NCBI GenBank assembly: GCA_007258455.2
Contig: VDFB02321240.1
Coordinates: 1-64,000, forward strand
Source: Sequoia sempervirens
Taxonomy: Eukaryota > Streptophyta > Pinopsida > Cupressales > Cupressaceae
Reading direction: 5' to 3'
DNA length: 64,000 nt
Shown here one piece after another: positions 47,262 to 59,284 of the stretch; the first letter of the stretch is position 1; every line of letters begins with the position of its first letter. Under the pieces are notes generated by a model that was not told the DNA's origin, made no database searches, and saw only the letters and a program-made list of their open reading frames with translations. The translations under genes and the position numbers were made by a program.

Positions 47262-48817
47262 ATATATAGGTATATATATATTTGCTCACAAAATATAAAA
47301 TAAATAATATGAACAACATTCCAATTTTTCTCCAGACACAAAATAAATCCAGGCATACAATTTTAATCCCCATAATAAATTTGTTTTCTTTTCCAATCAA
47401 GAATTTCATAACTAGTTTTGTTGAAGAGAGATCAGAGGGTTTCTCAATAGTTTTCTATTGAAGATTTAAAATTTTGACAAAAACAAATTTCCAACAAAAA
47501 AAACCTTCTTTTAAACATATATATCAATTTCAAGCATGGAAGACATGATTTTAATTTCCCTTACAGAACTATAAAAAATAAATAAAAGAATTAATAAATA
47601 AAAAAGAACCTAGAGTCCTTTGTTTGATGTTGAATCCAAACATGGCAACCCTTCTTCCTCTTTGAAAAACAAACTTACTCTACAGTTCCTTCTCTGATTC
47701 CTTCTTTCAGCTAACTTCTAGATCAATATTATATTTTTCCTTACAAAGAACATTTTTTAACAGAGAAGCACACACATATCTTTCTCCCACTGTTGTTACT
47801 TCTTCTTCCCAAAACAAAAACCATTCCCCGTGAAGAGAAACTCCTTCCTCACACTAATTAAAAATAAAAATAAATAAATAAAGCTCTTCCTTTACTAAAA
47901 ATCCACAACATGCATTGGTTCCTTTTTTTGGCTTTAAAATCTCACACTTATCTCATAAATTTAATTGAAAATTCATTATTTTAAGTCTTTATCTTCACAT
48001 GATATTATCTTTAAGTTTTAGAATATTAATATTTTGAAAAAGATAATTTACAATTATAATAAAAAATTATTTATTTAAATTAATTAATTTATACCTTTTA
48101 ATTAATTAAATAACTTTTAATTTACAATATTTAAATCAAACATTTAACTGAATTACAATTACCTACAATTAATCATATCAACAAAATAACATTAATTAAT
48201 CTCATATAAAATAAAGATAAATTAAATAACAACTATCCATAAATGAAATAAATAATCAACAACAATCAATACTAAAACAAGGACAAGGTCAAAATCATGA
48301 CACCGTAAGACTCACAACGAGGTGACGAACTTGGGACAGGGACAGTTCCTTATCAACTCCCTTTTCAACATCATACCTATTGGGTTTATGGGACACACTC
48401 AAACCTATCAAGCAGGTGGAGTCGGTGTCTTGTACCTGCATCCTACATAGAAACAAATGTCAAGTAGCATGTAAATCTCCATTGTAGACACACCATGAAA
48501 GGTAATCACGGGGTAGTAGGGCACGAGCGAGTGAGTGATGCCACTCCGTATTTTCACCAAGACTCACTAGCAAACACATTAGAAACCATAGCAATATAGA
48601 ATCACATCATCACCATATATATTATTAAAGAAAACCATAGCATAACCAAATAATGTAATCACCACATAATGTATCATCAAACATCATAAGTAATGTCAAG
48701 TGCAGCAAACCAACCAAACTATGAATCCACACACAACCAATCCGGTGAACTAATTGCCATCACAAACCAAGTACAAAACCAACACATAAGAGTATCAACA
48801 ACACGAGGGGTATTACA

Positions 48818-49065
48818 AAAATATTCACCTCCTACTATAAACTAACCTCTCGTTATTCCATATTGAATAATTAACATGTTCTTTGTTTTCGACTCATTCA
48901 AACAATTGCAATTTTTTTTCAATATTTACACTTCACATTGCATTGCAAAAACAAGCTTCTTCCATATTTTCCATTGGGTGGCCATTTGTGGTGGACCCCT
49001 ATCAGCGGATCATTGCATGCCTGTGCATGCGACTACTAGTTATTATTATATTATTCTTATTTTTA

Positions 49066-49103
<38 letters not shown>

Positions 49104-49904
49104 TATTGTTTTTGTTACTATATTATTATATTATAATAATTATTATTGACATAATGTTTTATATATGCATATAGACAACAAACAGAAAACGGTACACAAA
49201 CTTTCAAATTCCATTATACATTTGATAAACACCTCTTGGCATAATAAAGACCCCAAAGAGATCGTCAAAAACCATCCATTTGTTTTGCCTTATCCAAAGA
49301 CAAGAACCGCCATTTATTATTTCTCTTCAATCATTATCTTGGATGTGGATTTACAATTGAATAAATTAGTACGACATGTTCATATAATTTTAGGTCATTT
49401 TTTTTATAGATATAAGTATATATTATATCTAGTTAATATGTTTTATTTGTCTATTTATCACTACTTAGTATATTTGTTTAAAATTTGACATTTTAATTAA
49501 TTCATATGTACATTTTATAACTAATCTATTTGTAATTAATCAATCTATGACTATTACTAATTTTGTTTTTGGTATGATTTAATATCCAACATTTTAATCT
49601 TGTTACCTTTATCAAAAGAAATACTTTTATTTAACAAAATTTGAAACTTAACTATTTAAGATCTCCCATATATATATATATGATTGCATAAACTTTGAAA
49701 ACTACAATTCTCTCTCTCTCTCTTGCTCTAACATTGAGCAATACGATGCTACATAAAGGCCTAATGATCATTGAGAAGGCTTACCCTACAATAATTTAAG
49801 GGTTAATAATCTGTAAAGCAATTTATCAAGTCCCAAAAATATTTCTATGGTACATATGGGTCGCCTAACAAATGTAATTTTCAAATTAACATTAAATAAA
49901 TAAA
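48818..49904. other. Anonymous AT-rich sequence with (TTA)n microsatellite
   Basis: A TTA/TAT trinucleotide run lies at about 49040-49140 and a short CT run near 49710-49724. Nothing recognisable as gene or transposon. Confidence 0.7.
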
Positions 49905-50610
49905 CTAAATTACTTAGCGGCCAACGTCTTCCACCGACACAACCACAACATTTTGTGCATTTAAGCGTGGCGTAAAATCACGTCGAAGGCAATTCCAAAA
50001 ATATAAAACATGTGTGAATGTACATAGCAAATACAAACAAAAATTCACCGTCGTCAGCGTAAGTGCCATCGAGAATTCCCAGGTATTGATGAGACGCGAG
50101 GGTCCTCCCAATTCAAAATGCTTTTCGTCAGTTTTGAACTACTTTAAATCCACAGGGTTTCTTAATAAAAATAATAACACATGCTACGTATTTAATTTGC
50201 TGTTTTTTGTTACTCAATGAAATGTGAGATCATATCGAAGACTGTCACGGCATCTGAAAGCATGCAAATCAGATTTTTCCTTCTCGCGAACCGTCGAATT
50301 TTTCCATTTGATTTTACCATTCGCCGTGTTTTTCTTCAGTCGGAGTGTATGAGCGGTATATTCGGTAAGAGGCGTGTGAATTACGTTTGCCGACACATTG
50401 TAACATAGCCGACCCGTTTTTCTCATTTGTGCATGGAGTGATTAACAGCGTGAAGAAAATCTGGAAATGACGTGAATGAATAAATCATATGGAGGGACAT
50501 GTTATTTTGGAGAAATACAGTCAAATGTCTATTCTATTGGCTATGTAGTATATGAAGACTAAATGTATGTAAATCTCTGTCCAATAAGTCTACGCGGTTT
50601 GTTCGATGTA
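49905..50610. other. CpG-rich island without recognised gene
   Basis: About thirty-five CpG dinucleotides fall in 49910-50470, far denser than the AT-rich surroundings. Small open frames exist on both strands, including a minus-strand frame with a hydrophobic N-terminal part (MALTLTTVNFCLYLLCTFTH, 50111-49914). None is recognised. It may be an old host promoter or first exon, or an unmethylated unique segment. Confidence 0.5.
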
Positions 50611-50841
50611 TCTCCATGTTGGGATGTTGGGTAATAATTTACCTATCTTTGTAAATAAGGATAACTGCAAATGCATGCTAATGTGAAGTATTAATTGATG
50701 GGGTGGTCCCTATTTTTTATTGTTGTTGCGTCGGTTGATGGGGTGGATGTATTATTGTTAGATGGTTAATGAATTTAGCTGTGTTTTAGGAACAGTAGAT
50801 TATCGTGCCTTGATAGGCTAATAAATGTAGTGATATGATTA

Positions 50842-51238
50842 GGGGAGAGGGGCCCAAAGTGGAGCGGGCTCTAATAGTGGGGATAGAAGTAGTCCTTAGT
50901 GAGTCCCATAGTGAAACACCTTAATATCCAATTGCAAAATACTTTTTATCCATAAAATACACAAACTTACAAATCATGTGATGCCACATCAACGCATCAA
51001 TAAAACATGACTTAGTGCACAACAATCGGTCTAACTTTTTTTTTGGGCCTTTTTATGGATACCTAAACAAAAAGCGTGTTGATGTGGCATCATATTGATG
51101 ATGTGGCCCTATAATGAAATATAGAAGCATGTGAGTTGTCAAATAAACTATTGTACAAAATTCGGAGTGCTTTGAAATTTCCACGTAGTATTTTGGAAAA
51201 GGTGAAGTTAGGGTGCTCCACTATGGGTCCCTCTCCCC
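50842..51238. mobile_element. MITE with TA target duplication (Tc1/mariner or Stowaway-like)
   Basis: 397 bases bounded by TA at 50840-50841 and 51239-51240. Left end GGGGAGAGGGGCCCAAAGTG and the inverted right end GGGGAGAGGGACCCATAGTG match closely over about 25 bases. An inner inverted pair (TGATGCCACATCAAC near 50978; GTTGATGTGGCATCA near 51078) could fold as a second stem. No open frame. Family unnamed. Confidence 0.85.
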
Positions 51239-51869
51239 TAGTTGTCGATAGGTAAATTGCTCAAACAACCTGATAAAATGATTTGGCTAAGATAGGTTAG
51301 GCTAAACATTCTTTCTATATATAATATGTCACCTATTGACTAAATACACATATACAAAACAAAAAAAACTCTTAATCTATGGGGAAAAGTTAATTATATT
51401 AGGTATGTGGGTGATATAAATATTATATATTAATAATAATATAGTATTATTGCATAATCTATCTAATAATATCATTGAAATATATAATATTAATATATAA
51501 GAATATTTTTAGATTGTATTATATATTAATATTAAATTATTATTATTAATATTAGATTAATAATAATAAAATATAATTAATTGCATAATATGATATGTTA
51601 ATTTAAGACAATTATTATAAAAAAATATTATATAAAATAAATATATACTTGAATATATGTTATATTAAAAATATATTAAAATTTTAATATTATGTAAAAT
51701 AAATATGTAATAATAATGTAACCCAATTGGTATCAATACTTATCCCACATTTTAAAGATTTCAAAACCTATATCACATGCAATTGGTAGCATACAATATA
51801 TGCCCACATTCTTCAAACTTACAAACATAGTTTTATTGTCAAATATAATTGCATGATGCATAATGGGTT
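51239..51869. other. AT-rich sequence without genes
   Basis: Contains ATAATATTAATAT-type runs at about 51400-51720 and nothing recognisable. Confidence 0.7.
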
Positions 51870-52800
51870 TGATAGTGTATTACATTTATTATCGTTTTCT
51901 ATTTTATAATATAAATATAGACTAGAAGTAGGAGAGATTGGATCTTAAAAGAAAGTATGATACTTTAGCTTGGAATCCTTGTGAACCACTTTTGACTTCT
52001 CACTAATTATAGGCTTGTTTTTCTTTTTAGTGTCATGGCCTTCTTCATTTGAATATGGAGATGAGTTTTCAAGAGGAGGGTAATTTTAATTTGAAGTGGA
52101 TATTTAAAAATTTAAGTATCACATGAAATGATTGAATTTTCCCATTAAAAAATTAAACTATCATAGCTAAATGTGATAATCAATCGATAACCTACAATTT
52201 ATTTCACATTCTTTACATTTACAAACATGGATGACAATCAAATGTAACCTATAATTCACATTTTTCTCCTCAACTCTCTATCCTGATGATGGATCATAGA
52301 GTGTGATCTAAAACATTGATGAAAACTCACACACAATCAAATTTAGAAGCAAAATATATACATTCAAAATGGATTGTGGAAATATCATGTCACTAACATG
52401 ATAATTCATTTCGCATGTTTAATTTAATTGTTGTATTACATATTTATTGTTGTTTTATATTTTACTTAATATAAATTATTAAATATAAAAATAGACTAGA
52501 AGCAGGAGAGATTGGATCCTAAAGGAAAGTATGATACAACAATTGGGGCTCCTTGTGACTTATTTTTTACTTCTCACTCATTTTAGGCTTATTTTTATTT
52601 CTATGGTCATTCCTTTCATCTAAATATGGAGATGAATTTTCAAGAAGAGAGTGCTTTGAACTTGAAGTAAATATTTAAAAAATTGAATTATCTCATTAAA
52701 CGATTGAACTATCCCATTAAAAAATTAAACTATCATAGTTAAATGTGATAAACGATAACCTATAATATATCTCACTTTATTTAGATTTGTAAACATGGAT
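51870..52800. repeat. Tandem duplication, unit about 555 bases
   Basis: The block 51870-52235 recurs at about 52425-52800: TAGACTAGAAGTAGGAGAGA vs TAGACTAGAAGCAGGAGAGA, ATATGGAGATGAGTTTTCAA vs ATATGGAGATGAATTTTCAA, AAACTATCATAGCTAAATG vs AAACTATCATAGTTAAATG. Diverged at many positions. No coding frame. Confidence 0.75.
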
Positions 52801-52817
52801 CTGAACCAACAATTTTG

Positions 52818-53238
52818 TGGTTCATTCAAATAGACGATTGTATGATGTAATTAAGACTAAATGCAATGATGTAGATGCAACTAAATGATATAATTGATTG
52901 ATTATAAATGCAAAACTAATGTAATATGCAATGTTTGTAAACACGGTGAGGTTTGCAAGAATGAACAAGAAACATGCACAAATGAACTCAGAAATGAAAG
53001 AGACTGAAAGGAGTGCACCTGGAGACAGATTGCAAATTTGAGAAGATTCTGAAATGCTGGAAAATTCATTATTGATGACCAGCACGACTCATTCACCACT
53101 GATGGCGAATCAGTCCTTCTACTAGTAAAATCTCCTAAAATAGGTTTTTGACTATCAGGAACTGGAATCTGACAAAATCACCTTTTTCAGCCTTAAGGTG
53201 GGAATCATTCCCCACTGATGGTGAATCAGTCCTCAATA
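52818..53238. repeat. ~420-base direct repeat, copy 1
   Basis: Starts GTGGTTCATTCAAATAGACG and ends near GGTGAATCAGTCCTC. Copy 2 lies at 55640-56055. Each copy holds a CATTCACCACTGATGGCGAA type word twice. The two may be LTR parts of the relic between them, but no TG...CA ends were found. Confidence 0.75.
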
Positions 53239-54111
53239 TGAAACACACCAAACAGGAGGTTGCCCCTAGAAAGAAACACACCAAACACATAAGTGATCTA
53301 TGGATTTAGGGTCAGTATGTTCACTACTGCAATGTTTTGATTAAAGAGCTCAAAATTGTCATCATTCCCCAAATACACATAGAACTGAAGGAATGACACA
53401 AAGAGAGTGAAAAAAAAGAAAAAAAGGTCCATTTTAGGTCAACATGGAAGAGACATTGTGGTCTCAACACTTTGCATCGTCCCCAAAAGGAAAACACAAG
53501 CAAAAAGAAAAAAAAAAGGAAAAATAAAAGGAAAAGCTTTTGGGTCGACATGAAGGAGACATTTTGGTCTGAATGCCATGTGTCATCCCCAAAAGGAAAA
53601 AAATAAGAAAAAAAAAAAGTGAAAAGGAAAACGGATCGTTTGGGTCAACATGGAAGAGACATAGGGTGTATTAATGCTTTACATGATCCCCAAAAGGAGA
53701 AACACAAAACAAAAGTGAAAAAGAAAATGCAAAATGTACGACATATAGAAGAATAGAGGTATAAATAGAGGAAGTGCACAATGAGAGACAACATCAAATG
53801 CACATTACGGGGGAGCATGACATGCACATACAAGCAAATTAAAGAGAAAGGAAAAATGAAAAAGAAACTAGCAATGTAAATTTAAGTCAACCATTAACCG
53901 AGTTATTGACTTCTCAATCTTAAGTAATATAAGTGGAAAATGAATAACGTAGCTAAGAGATAAAGAAAAATGCATTACGAGGACAAGGCTAACAAATTCT
54001 TGCCCCCATTGAATGTGAGGAAAGAATGAGCTGAGATAGATGATGGGAAAGGATCATGCAATAGAAAGAATAGAATATTCTACAACTATTGAATGATGAG
54101 GGGATGTCATT
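53239..54111. repeat. Non-coding block with three ~100-base tandem units
   Basis: Units with GGTCAACATGGAAGAGACAT and TCCCCAAAAGGAAAA begin near 53438, 53542 and 53640 (array about 53428-53705). The rest is A-rich and shows no gene. Confidence 0.65.
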
Positions 54112-55137
54112 TTAAGGGATGATAGGAAAGAAATCAGTATCAGTGAAGTGATACTTGTTTAGTATGTCCTTCAATGTGCAACATTCATTAATTCGGTGTC
54201 CAAGAATATGAAGAAATTTGCAAAATGGTATGTTAGAATCTTTAAGATAGATGACCAACCTATTCATAGGTGGTAAGAGTATAAGGCCTTTGTTTAAAAG
54301 AAATTGAAGTCTCCTTTCACATTCAGGTGGTGGATGGAGAGGAAACTTTAGTTTCTTCAATTTGTATGGTCATTTTCGTTTACTAGTTTCTCCATTTTCA
54401 TGAATGGAAGGAAGAGAACGCATAGGGATCCTAGCATCCTTCTCATTGGAATCAGATAATGGTTGTTCACGTGGAAGGAGAATGTTCAAGTTAGGAGGAG
54501 AATCAAATATCATTGTACCATCATCTCGAAGTCTCCAATATTCAAAAGGAGGCTTGTCGCCATGAGGAGGATCTTTATACCCTAATCATGTTGTTTTTTC
54601 TTCTTTTGGTTTTTTTTTGAGAAGTTGGTGAATATTATGCTCATTTGTTGTGTCACAACCTTGTTTACTTAGGATAGTAAATCCTTTTCCATATGTTTCT
54701 TCAAGGTTGATTGGTGTGTTTGTGACTTTGTTATCATAAAATGGTTGAGGATGTGGTTGTTTAGAGGAACTAGGTCCACTTGATGGAGGGAACTTAGGTC
54801 CTTTATTTCTTTCAAGATATAGGTATCCAAAGTGATCAGGAGGTTCAATAGTAGAAAGATCTTGTGACTTCATGGATGGGTAAAAGCTTGCATTAGCTTC
54901 AATGTTATCAACACATTCATTTAAGAAATTTTTAATGCTATCATCATCTTCTCCAATGATGTCTACATCATGAGGAGGACAATCATGAGGAGTTGAAGGA
55001 GCATGAGGAAGCTCAAGATCATTAGGATCACAACCAAAGGCACAATTGGACATGTCTACTAGGGATTTCAATGAATTCCAAAACTTATTAAAGCAGAAAG
55101 CCATGATGGAAATGAATAAAAGTAAACTAATATGCAA
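54112..55137 (-). pseudogene. Gag/G-patch relic of a Tat-like element
   Basis: Minus strand. The open piece 55137-54586 has an acidic spacer (DDSIKNFLNECVDNIEANAS, EPPDHFGYLYLERNKGP) and a damaged G-patch start YGKGFTILSKQGCD; then LGYKDPPHGDKPPFEYWRL near 54560. The piece 54360-54112 reads FPLHPPPECERRLQFLLNKG and FCKFLHILGHRINEC, a Tat-type knuckle (CX8HX4C-like) followed by LKDILNKY. Order G-patch before knuckle differs from B and D, where the knuckle comes first. No RT is present, so this is a truncated or non-autonomous copy. Confidence 0.6.
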
Positions 55138-55639
55138 GAAATAGAAAGAAAAAGAAAATATAGAAAGTACAACAAAAAGTAACTACAAAAAGCTGTAATG
55201 TAGAAAATACCCAGAAAATGCCTGAAAATGTTATTTAAAATGTGCAGGTAGACTGATTCACCCAGGGTGGCAAATGATTCTAGGAATGATATTTTTTATG
55301 TTTTTAGGAAATTTAAAGTGATCTCAATTCTTTTTAGATGCAAAATGAGGATGCAAATGCAAATTTTCAGTTTTTGAATCATATGATATGCAAAAAATAA
55401 AGTCTAAATGAGTCTTTCACTAAAGCAATTTGAGAAACCCTAGGTTGCAAAAAAAAAAACCTAATTGAATTTTGATGCAGAGGACACCTAGGATGCAATA
55501 TGCAATTGAAATTAGAAAGATAAACTGCTAAATATGTAGGTTCACCAAAATGAATTAACAATTTTGTGTTTTTATGTGCTTCTCTTACACTCTTAGTATC
55601 TTTCAGCTAAAAGGAGAGAGATAGAACCCCAATATTTAA

Positions 55640-56055
55640 GTGGTTCATTCAAATAGAGGATTGTATGATGTAATTAAGACTAAATGTAATGATGTAGATG
55701 CAACTAAATGATGCAATTGACTGATTATGAATGCAAAAATAATGTAATATGAAATGTTTGAAAACATAGTGAGGTTTGCAAGAATGAATAAGAAACATAC
55801 ACAAATTAACTTAGAACTAAAAGAGATGGGAAGGAGTGCACCTAGAGATAGATTACAGATTTGAGAAGATTCTAAAATGTTGGAAAAATCATTGTTTATG
55901 ACTAGTACGACTCATTCGTTACTAATGGCGAATCAATCCTCCTACTGGTAAAATCTTCTGAAATAGGTTTCTGGCTATTTGGAACTGGAATTTGACAAAA
56001 TCACCTTTTTCAACCTTAAAGGGTGACTCATTCACCATTGATGATGAATCAATCC
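55640..56055. repeat. ~420-base direct repeat, copy 2
   Basis: Starts GTGGTTCATTCAAATAGAGG and ends near GATGAATCAATCCTCC. It matches 52818-53238 with perhaps one difference in eight bases, by eye. Confidence 0.75.
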
Positions 56056-56629
56056 TCCTCCAAAATTTTGTGAAATCAAACGTTAGTTCTGCAGCTCCAG
56101 ACCTACACTTGTCTTCTTGTCAGATTGATGGAGTCAAATCTGTAGAAAACGGACTGTAGGTTGTCTCCAACCTTGAATAGGTTTTAGTTGAATTGAAACA
56201 CTTTGCTGACTCTTTGACTACCTTTCAACACCTAATTGCTTGATAAATCTACATACAAAAGTATGCAAGCACACATGCAAAAGGGGAAAATGGTTAAGGG
56301 TTAGAGTATAGGGATTTGCCTTGGTCAAATCCCACTTTGGTAATAAAACCCTTAATGAATAAATGAAATGAAATGAGCAAAGAATGTTGAATAAAAAACA
56401 TTGAAATATCCTATACTCACCACAACCTTATTGAAGAATTTTTTTGAAAGAGGAAAAAATGGGTTTTACAGTGACCTGAAACCACAAAGTTTACAAACAA
56501 AAGATAAGATTGTCAAAGACACCAAAAGTAAAAAGGCTGTAAAAACAACATCAAGACAAGTCCACAGCCACCAAAAAAGCCAGCGAAGGCCACAAAACCA
56601 AAAAACCAAAAAAAATTCTAGCAACAACT
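56056..56629. other. Sequence between direct repeat and gene G
   Basis: No recognised gene. The part 56480-56620 is A-rich with a short Lys-rich plus-strand frame, probably the 3' flank of gene G on the other strand. Confidence 0.5.
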
Positions 56630-59250
56630 AAATTTGGGCCTTTAATATTTCCGCAGTCTCAGCTTCCAAGTCGTTCATATCCTGAACCCCCCTCTTTAAA
56701 ATCTGGACCATCTGGGTAGTAGGAGGCACTTTCCTCTTAAGGTTGGCATGGGTCCTTTTCTATATACCTTGGTCCTCGTTCATGCTTTTATCTTTGTCCT
56801 CTTCCAGGTCAACAACCAGTGAGCCTTGTTGTGTCTTTTCCCACTTTTCAGACATTGCATTGATGATGATGACATTGTACCTAGGTATGTGCAGGATCAT
56901 GATCGGCCAAAAAATGGCAATATTATGGGTATTTGTAAGGTATGTGGTTGATGACTTTTTTTTTATCCAAAATTGATGAAATGAAAAGGGTTTTTAGAAG
57001 AGATTCTCAACTTTCTGCAAATATAAATTATGCTTTAATTTGAATTTAATAAATAATTATTATTCATTTTCTATTAAACTTACGACTAAAGTCCTAATCA
57101 ATAGGGTGATTGAAAAAAATTTATAACTTTCAAACGGTATCACATTTTTTGAATTCGAAACATGCGTCACATTCTATGCTTCGCATACTATAGGATTAAA
57201 AAAATAAAAATTTAATTTCATGAAGTTTTGACCAAGTTAAGGTGGTCAGACATACAAGTTTTTATATTTTTTAAAAGTTGTCATAAAAAATTCATAATTA
57301 ATTATTTACTTGGAAAAAAATTACAAAAAATATGCATCACATCCAAAAATGAGTCTTCTACTTATATATAAAATCTTATAAAAAAATATTATCATTTTAT
57401 TATGGCTAGGGTGGTCAGACAAACACCTAATTCTTATTTTTTCCCTGAAATTTAAGGACTACTGCATTGAAATTTCAATTTTTCACCAAATAGATTTTAT
57501 TTATTTTTAAATAAACCTAGTAGTTTAGAAACTACATTAAATTTTCTACAGATTCTATTCTTACATATTTTTGAAATAATATAGATAACTGATTCAAATT
57601 TTTACGTCAAGTTACCTAACACTGATTTTTCTGAATTTTTTGCCACTTAAAGGCCTATTTTTTCCATGATGATCTTGCACATAACCACCTAGCCATTTTA
57701 TGGTTTTGTTCCACAATAGATTTCATGTTATTTTTTATTTTGAGAATTTCAGCTTCCAGAGTCTTAGACTTTTCCTCAGTGTCACCTTCTCTTGTTCCAG
57801 TACTGTTCTTTTTTTGTTTTCCTTCTTCATTGCTAATAGCAGCTAGTTTCAGTTCTAGTTCCTCTGAATTACTATGTAGAGCCCTATTTATTTGATTAAG
57901 ATCATTAATTTCTTGATAGGCCCATTTCAAAACCCTGAAAAATGTCTCCAATGCCATTTTTTGCAAAGGCTAGAATATCGTTAGACTGAACCCGGTCTAA
58001 AATGAGGTTAACATCATCCGAGTTGGGGGAGCTAGGAAATCTGGTACCATCAACTTTGAAATAGGTAGGATGGTTGGGAACAAAGTTTCTGCTAAGTTTA
58101 GGTTTCTTAGCTTTGTTTTCCAAAGAGTCCGCAGAGTAGGAAACCAACTTATTGGCAGGGGAGCCCTTGAGAGCGGGATTCTTTAAGGGGACTGGGCAGT
58201 CGGGGTAGGTCTCAGGGTTAACTTTAGCAAGCTGGGGTTTTCTAGGCTAGGTTTTCTTAATAGATAGCTCAGAGGATGGGTGGGCTTCAATAATTCTCTC
58301 TTGGTAAGGCTGATTCTCTAAACCCCCACTGTCTGTGTCATAGTCCTCAGATGTCATGGAGGCATCAGTTTTGGATAAAGCCGGTAGGATTTGATAGTGT
58401 TCATATATTAACCTAATAAGACTAAAATGAAGAATAGGGTATCTCCTAGGATTTTTCTTATGGTCCTCAAGGCTATTACTCAATGAACAAAACATATAAT
58501 GAGGCGGAGAAATTTGTACCTTATGGCGGAAGTGGTTAAGAATGGCAAAATGATGACCATAAAGTTTGGTGAATCTCCCATCCAGGGTGATATACTTCAT
58601 TATAACATGAAGCACCTTTCTCCACAGTGCCTTGATGGTGCCAATTTTGAAATAGCTGTTGGAAATTTTGACCAGTTTCAATTTCTCCTTTTCCTTCTAA
58701 GGGAATTTGATTACCACCTCATTGAAAAACCTTTTGTCGCGATAAAACTTCACACCCTCAGTGGAAATTCCAGTCACCTCCCCTATAATTTTCTCATCCA
58801 TTTTCACCTTTCTCCCAAAGAGGATTATTTTGCCATTGTTCCAGTTCTTCTCAAAATAGTTTGTAGCCCTAGTATCAGGCCCATGAAGTTTTTCCAGAAA
58901 TGGAACCAACCCACCTCTTACAATCTGCTTCCAGACCTTATCATTCCTCATGTGCACCTTGTAGCTATTTGGCTCAAATCTTTTCCTGTCCCCCCCCATT
59001 TTATTTTTCACCTTACTGTAGACTCTATTAGCGTTGAGCACCTATTGCAAATTTACACAACCATTCCAATGAACCCACAAAGTGAGCCGCTTTTTCTTCC
59101 CAGTTATGTAATATGACGCAGTCCCATCAAATCTCTTGATTTTGATGTACTTATCCCTTTTCCCTTTAATCATTAAATGTATTTTCCTCTTTCCCATGTG
59201 CATAACATCATAATCTAGTAAGGTCCTGACTTCAGCTCTCACATCCTTCT
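56630..59250 (-). pseudogene. Gene G: unrecognised protein, possibly plant-transposon-type
   Basis: One minus-strand frame runs from 59242 to 57905, broken by in-frame TAG codons (near 59042, 58697 and 58247). A slip in the A-run GCAAAAAATGG near 57957 moves it to the frame ending at 57655; a further piece lies at 56976-56630. Visible in order: a basic start (HMGKRKIHLMIKGKRDKYIK), ATNYFEKNWNNGKIILFGRK, DEKIIGEVTGISTEGVKFYR, ALWRKVLHVIMKYITLDGR, FTKLYGHHFAILNHFRHK and YPILHFSLIRLIYEHYQILP, then an acidic Ser/Asp segment and a Lys/Glu-rich coil (KSKTLEAEILKIKNNMKSIV). The middle recalls the 'putative plant transposon protein' domain in layout, but I cannot prove it. H's LTR cuts its 5' side. 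Confidence 0.55.
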
Positions 59251-59284
59251 AACATCATAATCTAGTTTGCACCTTGTTGAAGAA

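Larger units (their letters stand above)
44972..48817 (-). repeat. 5' LTR of element F (3.8 kb)
   Basis: The plus strand runs from TGTAACACCCC at 44972, next to the PBS, to GGGGTATTACA ending at 48817. The two ends are inverted copies of each other, as in Del/Tekay-type LTRs, which also have this length. No gene inside. It contains two ~50-base GGTTATCCTGA units near 45848-45920, TA dinucleotide runs (46753-46799, 47066-47092, 47212-47260) and a GC-richer patch near 46920-47060. Confidence 0.75.

Noticed and set aside
48876..49149. Overlapping plus-strand frames ending in poly-Tyr/Leu/Ile
   Set aside because: They read through the TTA microsatellite and are chance frames.
58499..59116. 205-codon plus-strand open frame
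   Set aside because: Long, but antisense to gene G, whose minus-strand frame extends further in both directions and has better protein-like composition.
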